A stretch of DNA of 64,000 nt from Asterias rubens. Its lineage: Eukaryota > Echinodermata > Asteroidea > Forcipulatida > Asteriidae. The notes beneath the pieces were generated by a model. It had not been told where the DNA came from. It saw only the letters and a program-made list of their open reading frames with translations, and did not search any database. Below are positions 60,419 to 64,000 of the stretch, one piece after another (the stretch's first letter is position 1; the number at the start of each line of letters is the position of its first letter). The stretch is taken from the NCBI RefSeq assembly GCF_902459465.1, contig NW_022985696.1, forward strand, positions 186,001 to 250,000, given 5' to 3'. The position numbers and the translations under genes are program-made.

Positions 60419-60808
60419 TTAAAGGAACACGTTGCCTTGGATCGGTCGAGTTGGTCTTTGAAAAGCGTTTGTAACCGTTGGTTATAAAATGCATATGATT
60501 TGGAAGATGTTTTAAAAGTAGACGACAATGATCCACACAAATATGCCTTGAAATTGCGTGGTTTTCCTTTTACTTCGCAAACTAACACGGTCGGCCATTT
60601 ATGGGAGTAAAAAATTTGACTCCCATAAATGGCTGACAGTGTTAGTCAACAAGGTACAAAGAAAACCATGCAATTTCGAGTGATACTTGTGTGGATCATT
60701 ATATTTTACTTTTAAAATATCATTCTAATCATATGCATTTTATAACAAACGGTTACAAATGCTTTTCAAAGACCAACTCGACCGATCCAAGGCAACGTGT
60801 TCCTTTGA
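60419..60808. mobile_element. MITE family B, copy 4
   Basis: Complete copy from TTAAAGGAACACGTTGCCTT to ACGTGTTCCTTTGAAGG. Its right end merges into the next element. Confidence 0.88.
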
Positions 60809-61168
60809 AGGCAGGGTGTCCGTTTGGTAATTACTCCACAAGTTGATGCAAAACCGACTTGGCAAAGAGCACTGGAGAGAGAGCTGTTACAAAGTATTGT
60901 TATGAAGTAGTGTAGTTTTAGAGAAAGATGTTACATTTCAACCAAACAAACATTTGAACTTGAGAAAGGCTGCATGCTTGCAGCTTTTCTCAGTCATCTG
61001 AAGTCACATAATTCTATGCAACAATGGTGTTTTTCTTTCAGTATTTTCTAGTAGCTTCGATGACCAATTTTGCCCAAATTTTCACAGGTTTGAATATAAC
61101 ATGCTTTTTTTTTTTTTGGGGGGGGGGGATAATGGTCTTTGACATTTACCAAAAGTATACCCTGCCCA
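60804..61168. mobile_element. MITE family D-related copy
   Basis: Begins AAGGCAGGGTGTCCGTTTGG and ends AAAAGTATACCCTGCCC. It shares TTTCAGTATTTTCTAGTAGC and GATGACCAATTTTGCCCAAA with D and A interiors. Holds a T/G run near 61108-61129. Confidence 0.65.
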
Positions 61169-61708
61169 CGGTTTTTCTCAATTCTGATGAATGTAAAGAT
61201 TTACAAAGACATACTTTTCAAATGTAACATGAGGCCAAAATATTGCTTGACAACTGTCTGCTTAGCAGAAATGTACAGGATACCAGTCACACATTATACA
61301 TATGACATGGTTGTTTGGCTGGTAATCTTATTTTGGTTAGCATAATTTTGTTGTGCTTAGCTACTTTTTTTGTGCTTAAGCTGCTCTCTGAAATTGGGCA
61401 CTGGGGGCTCAATCTCAGGGAGCTGCTTAAGCAGAAAATTTTGCTAAACGAATTTCTGCTTAGCAAAATTAAGCCTCTTTCCCATTCACAAAATATCTGT
61501 TACTTTTTACATTTTAAAACATTTTTAAATTTGAAACATTGAAAGTTGGGCACATTTTAATGAATACTTTTTCTACATTGTGATATTCTTTTGGTGGCTC
61601 TGGTTTAAAGAACTTTTTAAAAAGATTTATTCAAAAGTTGAGTGACATCCATTAGTAATATTTCAAATGCTTTTGTAAACACATAAAATATCTTCTTTAC
61701 TGCATAAC

Positions 61709-62090
61709 TTAAAGGAACACCTTGCCTTGGATCGGTCGAGTTGGTTTTTGAAAAGCGTTTGTAACCGTTTTTTTTTTAATAAAATACATATGGGTAGAAA
61801 GATGTTGTAAAAGTAGAATACAATGATCCACACAAACATGCCTCGGAATTGCTTGGTTTTCCTTTTACCTCGTTGACTAACAGTCAGCCATTTATTTTTA
61901 TAAATGGCCGACCGTGTTACATGTAGTTCGCACAGTAAAAGGAAAACCACGCAATTTCAAAGGGAAACTTGTGTGGATCATTGTATTCTACTTTTACAAT
62001 ATCTTTCCAACCATATGCATGTCATAAAAAAGGGTTACAAACGCTTTTTATATACCAACTCGTCCGATCCAAGGCAACGTGTTCCTTTAA
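61709..62090. mobile_element. MITE family B, copy 5
   Basis: TTAAAGGAACACCTTGCCTT to GCAACGTGTTCCTTTAA, with a shortened central hairpin (CATTTATTTTTATAAATGG). Confidence 0.88.
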
Positions 62091-62956
62091 AGAAAACGTA
62101 GGATTCCATGTCACACTTTTTGTGTAGTCACCACTGCAAAGTCAGACAAAGATGTTTTGTCTTTCTGTACTACAAAAAATTTTAATAATACAAATAAATT
62201 AATAAAAAGCCACCTTTTTAAATACTTAAAAACATCTTGAACATTGAATTTTCAAACAAGTATGAAGCATTGGTAGGGAATTCTTCAAAAACAAACAATA
62301 TTTTTTGGTTTATAATTTCTGTATATTAGGCTCGCTACAGTCTAGATTTGTTTTATAATTATCGGATAATTTTTAAATCTGCTTAGAAAACCAACTACTC
62401 TACTGCATAGGTTTCTGACAAACTGTACTAGTACTAAAGTCTCACCAATCTTCCGCGATGGTTCGAGCGTCATAACAACTTGAACAGATTTCCTGTCACG
62501 TCTTTGTTTGTCAGTGATGTCCTAGTTCATTTTCTATTTTCAAAAGTTGTACACTTCTTTCTTTCTTTTACTTTTTTTTTTTTAAAATGGCACAAGTTGA
62601 CTTTAAAAATACCAATCACTTAAATACGTCACATGTGCTTGAAGCAGAGTATTATTATAGAAAAAAAGAATTATCGTTAGAAACACAACTAATTTGGCAA
62701 AAACTAAACCAATATTCAAAGCAACCCACATGTTTTTATAACACTACATCAACAAACCTCTCAGAAGGAAAATTGTTGAATAAATATTTGAAATATATTA
62801 AGGTATATTATTGTTATATACATTCCTGTACAACTAAACTCTGAACACGTGAACAGTACACTGTTCACCATTGAATACATTTTGAGGTAAAACTGCACAA
62901 TAAATTATCATTTACATGCTGCAAAAACATCTCGAAACTTATACTGGGGGAGAAGG

Positions 62957-62990
<34 letters not shown>

Positions 62991-63390
62991 TCTCCCTGAA
63001 GAAATACTGTTTAATACTGAAGAATATCAATCGACAAGAAAACTCAACAGCCACGACAGCTACTCAGTCAAATCCACGGAGAAGCTCAAATCTACAAAGG
63101 CAGATTTTTAGCAAAGAAAATAAAAAACACCCCACCCAAACCATCCTCTCTCTAAAAAGATAGCGCCTTTACCCTAACTGTTGACGCTAACCATTGACCC
63201 TAAGCATTAACTCTTAACATTGACTTTCAGCAACAAAGCTGCCTCCAGTAAGCCATTCGCATGTTATATTTGAATATTGTCTGGTACAATGATGTGCTTG
63301 ATCACAAGTGACCACTTAAATTTGAATTCCTCAGACTATAGACCTCTGACGTCACACGAAAACCATAACACGATTCGCGCGCATACTGTC
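62091..63390. other. Intergenic, AT-rich
   Basis: No gene recognised. An 85-codon frame at 62587-62844 lacks any domain. A long A run ends near 62986. Confidence 0.4.
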
Positions 63391-63394
63391 GGGC

Positions 63395-63540
63395 AAAACC
63401 TTTGTGTTTTGGTGGCGAGCTAGAAAGTGTATGCAATCTTACCATGACTACGTGTCTTTTTGCCCGGCGAAACACGACGTATACAGTGTTTTTTTCAACA
63501 GAGGGCGGTTTGAATGTAAACATAGGTCACATCGTCTATA
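63395..63540 (-). repeat. Dispersed repeat, pair member 2
   Basis: Reverse complement of 59748-59862 with about 30 extra bases near 63425-63450. Confidence 0.7.
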
Positions 63541-63929
63541 GAGACAGTTTCTACATCTTATGACTCGATGGCAAGTTTTTGCGTAAATACGTAAGAGGTG
63601 GTGAACACCCATACACAATTCTGAGTGGATGTGTATAGCACAATGGAATCGGGGTTTGCTCATCTGAAAGGTTGCTATACAAAAGCTAGCCTCAACCATT
63701 TGACATAGCAATTGCCTCTATAGTCCGAGAAATTCAAATGTAAGCGGTAATTTGTGACTTTAGAAGCAAGTCATTCTACAAGACATTATTCAAATCTAAC
63801 TCACAAAAAGCTTATTATATTAGCTACTCATCCAGCGTACATGTAGCAAACAAGCACAAACTTGAAGAGAAATGCACACAACTTTCATGACTTTGCAATT
63901 GTATCGTCAACTACAAGCTTAGTAAGCCA

Positions 63930-63976
63930 CTAGAAGTAAATAGCTTTTTTGTCTTCTTCGTTTCTTTCATCTTCAT
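63930..63976 (-). CDS. Possible terminal exon of a minus-strand gene (partial)
   Basis: On the minus strand an acceptor GCTGTTTTTGTGCAG is followed by a frame reading (x)EDERNEEDKKAIYF and TAG. The charged C-terminal tail looks coding, but 14 residues cannot identify a family, and the rest lies beyond the right edge. Confidence 0.35.
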
Positions 63977-64000
63977 CTGCACAAAAACAGCTAAATTGGC

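Overview
The window is animal nuclear DNA, most likely from an echinoderm and, by the look of its interspersed repeats, perhaps a sea star. That placement is inferred from protein style and repeat character and was not searched. Genes have GT-AG introns, coding density is low, and most of the 64 kb is short inverted-repeat transposons, tRNA-derived SINE-like repeats, minisatellites and decayed retrotransposons.

Layout. 1-4471 (+): the last three exons of a ZC3H4/ZC3H6-type CCCH zinc-finger protein. 4.5-13 kb: repeats, including a large fold-back element (about 9885-11275) beside a frameshifted non-LTR reverse transcriptase (11270-12440, minus). 13100-14008 (+): an ELOVL6/3-type fatty acid elongase in one coding exon, with a candidate untranslated first exon ending at 9463. 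14-24.6 kb: repeats only. 24664-43812 (-): a gene I assembled exon by exon, 10 exons with every phase and split codon compatible. It encodes a 396-residue protein with signal peptide, group A SRCR domain, WSC domain, Sushi/CCP domain, stalk, transmembrane helix and short basic tail. 44-53.9 kb: repeats, a candidate CRE/NRF1 promoter near 48957-49008 and a candidate 5' UTR exon at 52412-52482. 53913-56678 (+): a 12-finger C2H2 zinc-finger protein with two coding minisatellites. 58-64 kb: repeats, and possibly the last exon of a minus-strand gene at the right edge.

The genes are unrelated in job: nuclear RNA/transcription control, lipid elongation, cell-surface recognition and DNA binding. No operon-like organisation is expected or seen. 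The most interesting object is the SRCR-WSC-CCP receptor gene. Its exon 2 splice donor has been copied into a 135-bp tandem array in the following intron, and a hAT-like MITE with a clean 8-bp target duplication lies about 90 bp upstream of its start codon and supplies the nearest TATA-like sequence. At least five MITE families share internal sequence and TTAA-type ends, suggesting one diversified non-autonomous lineage.
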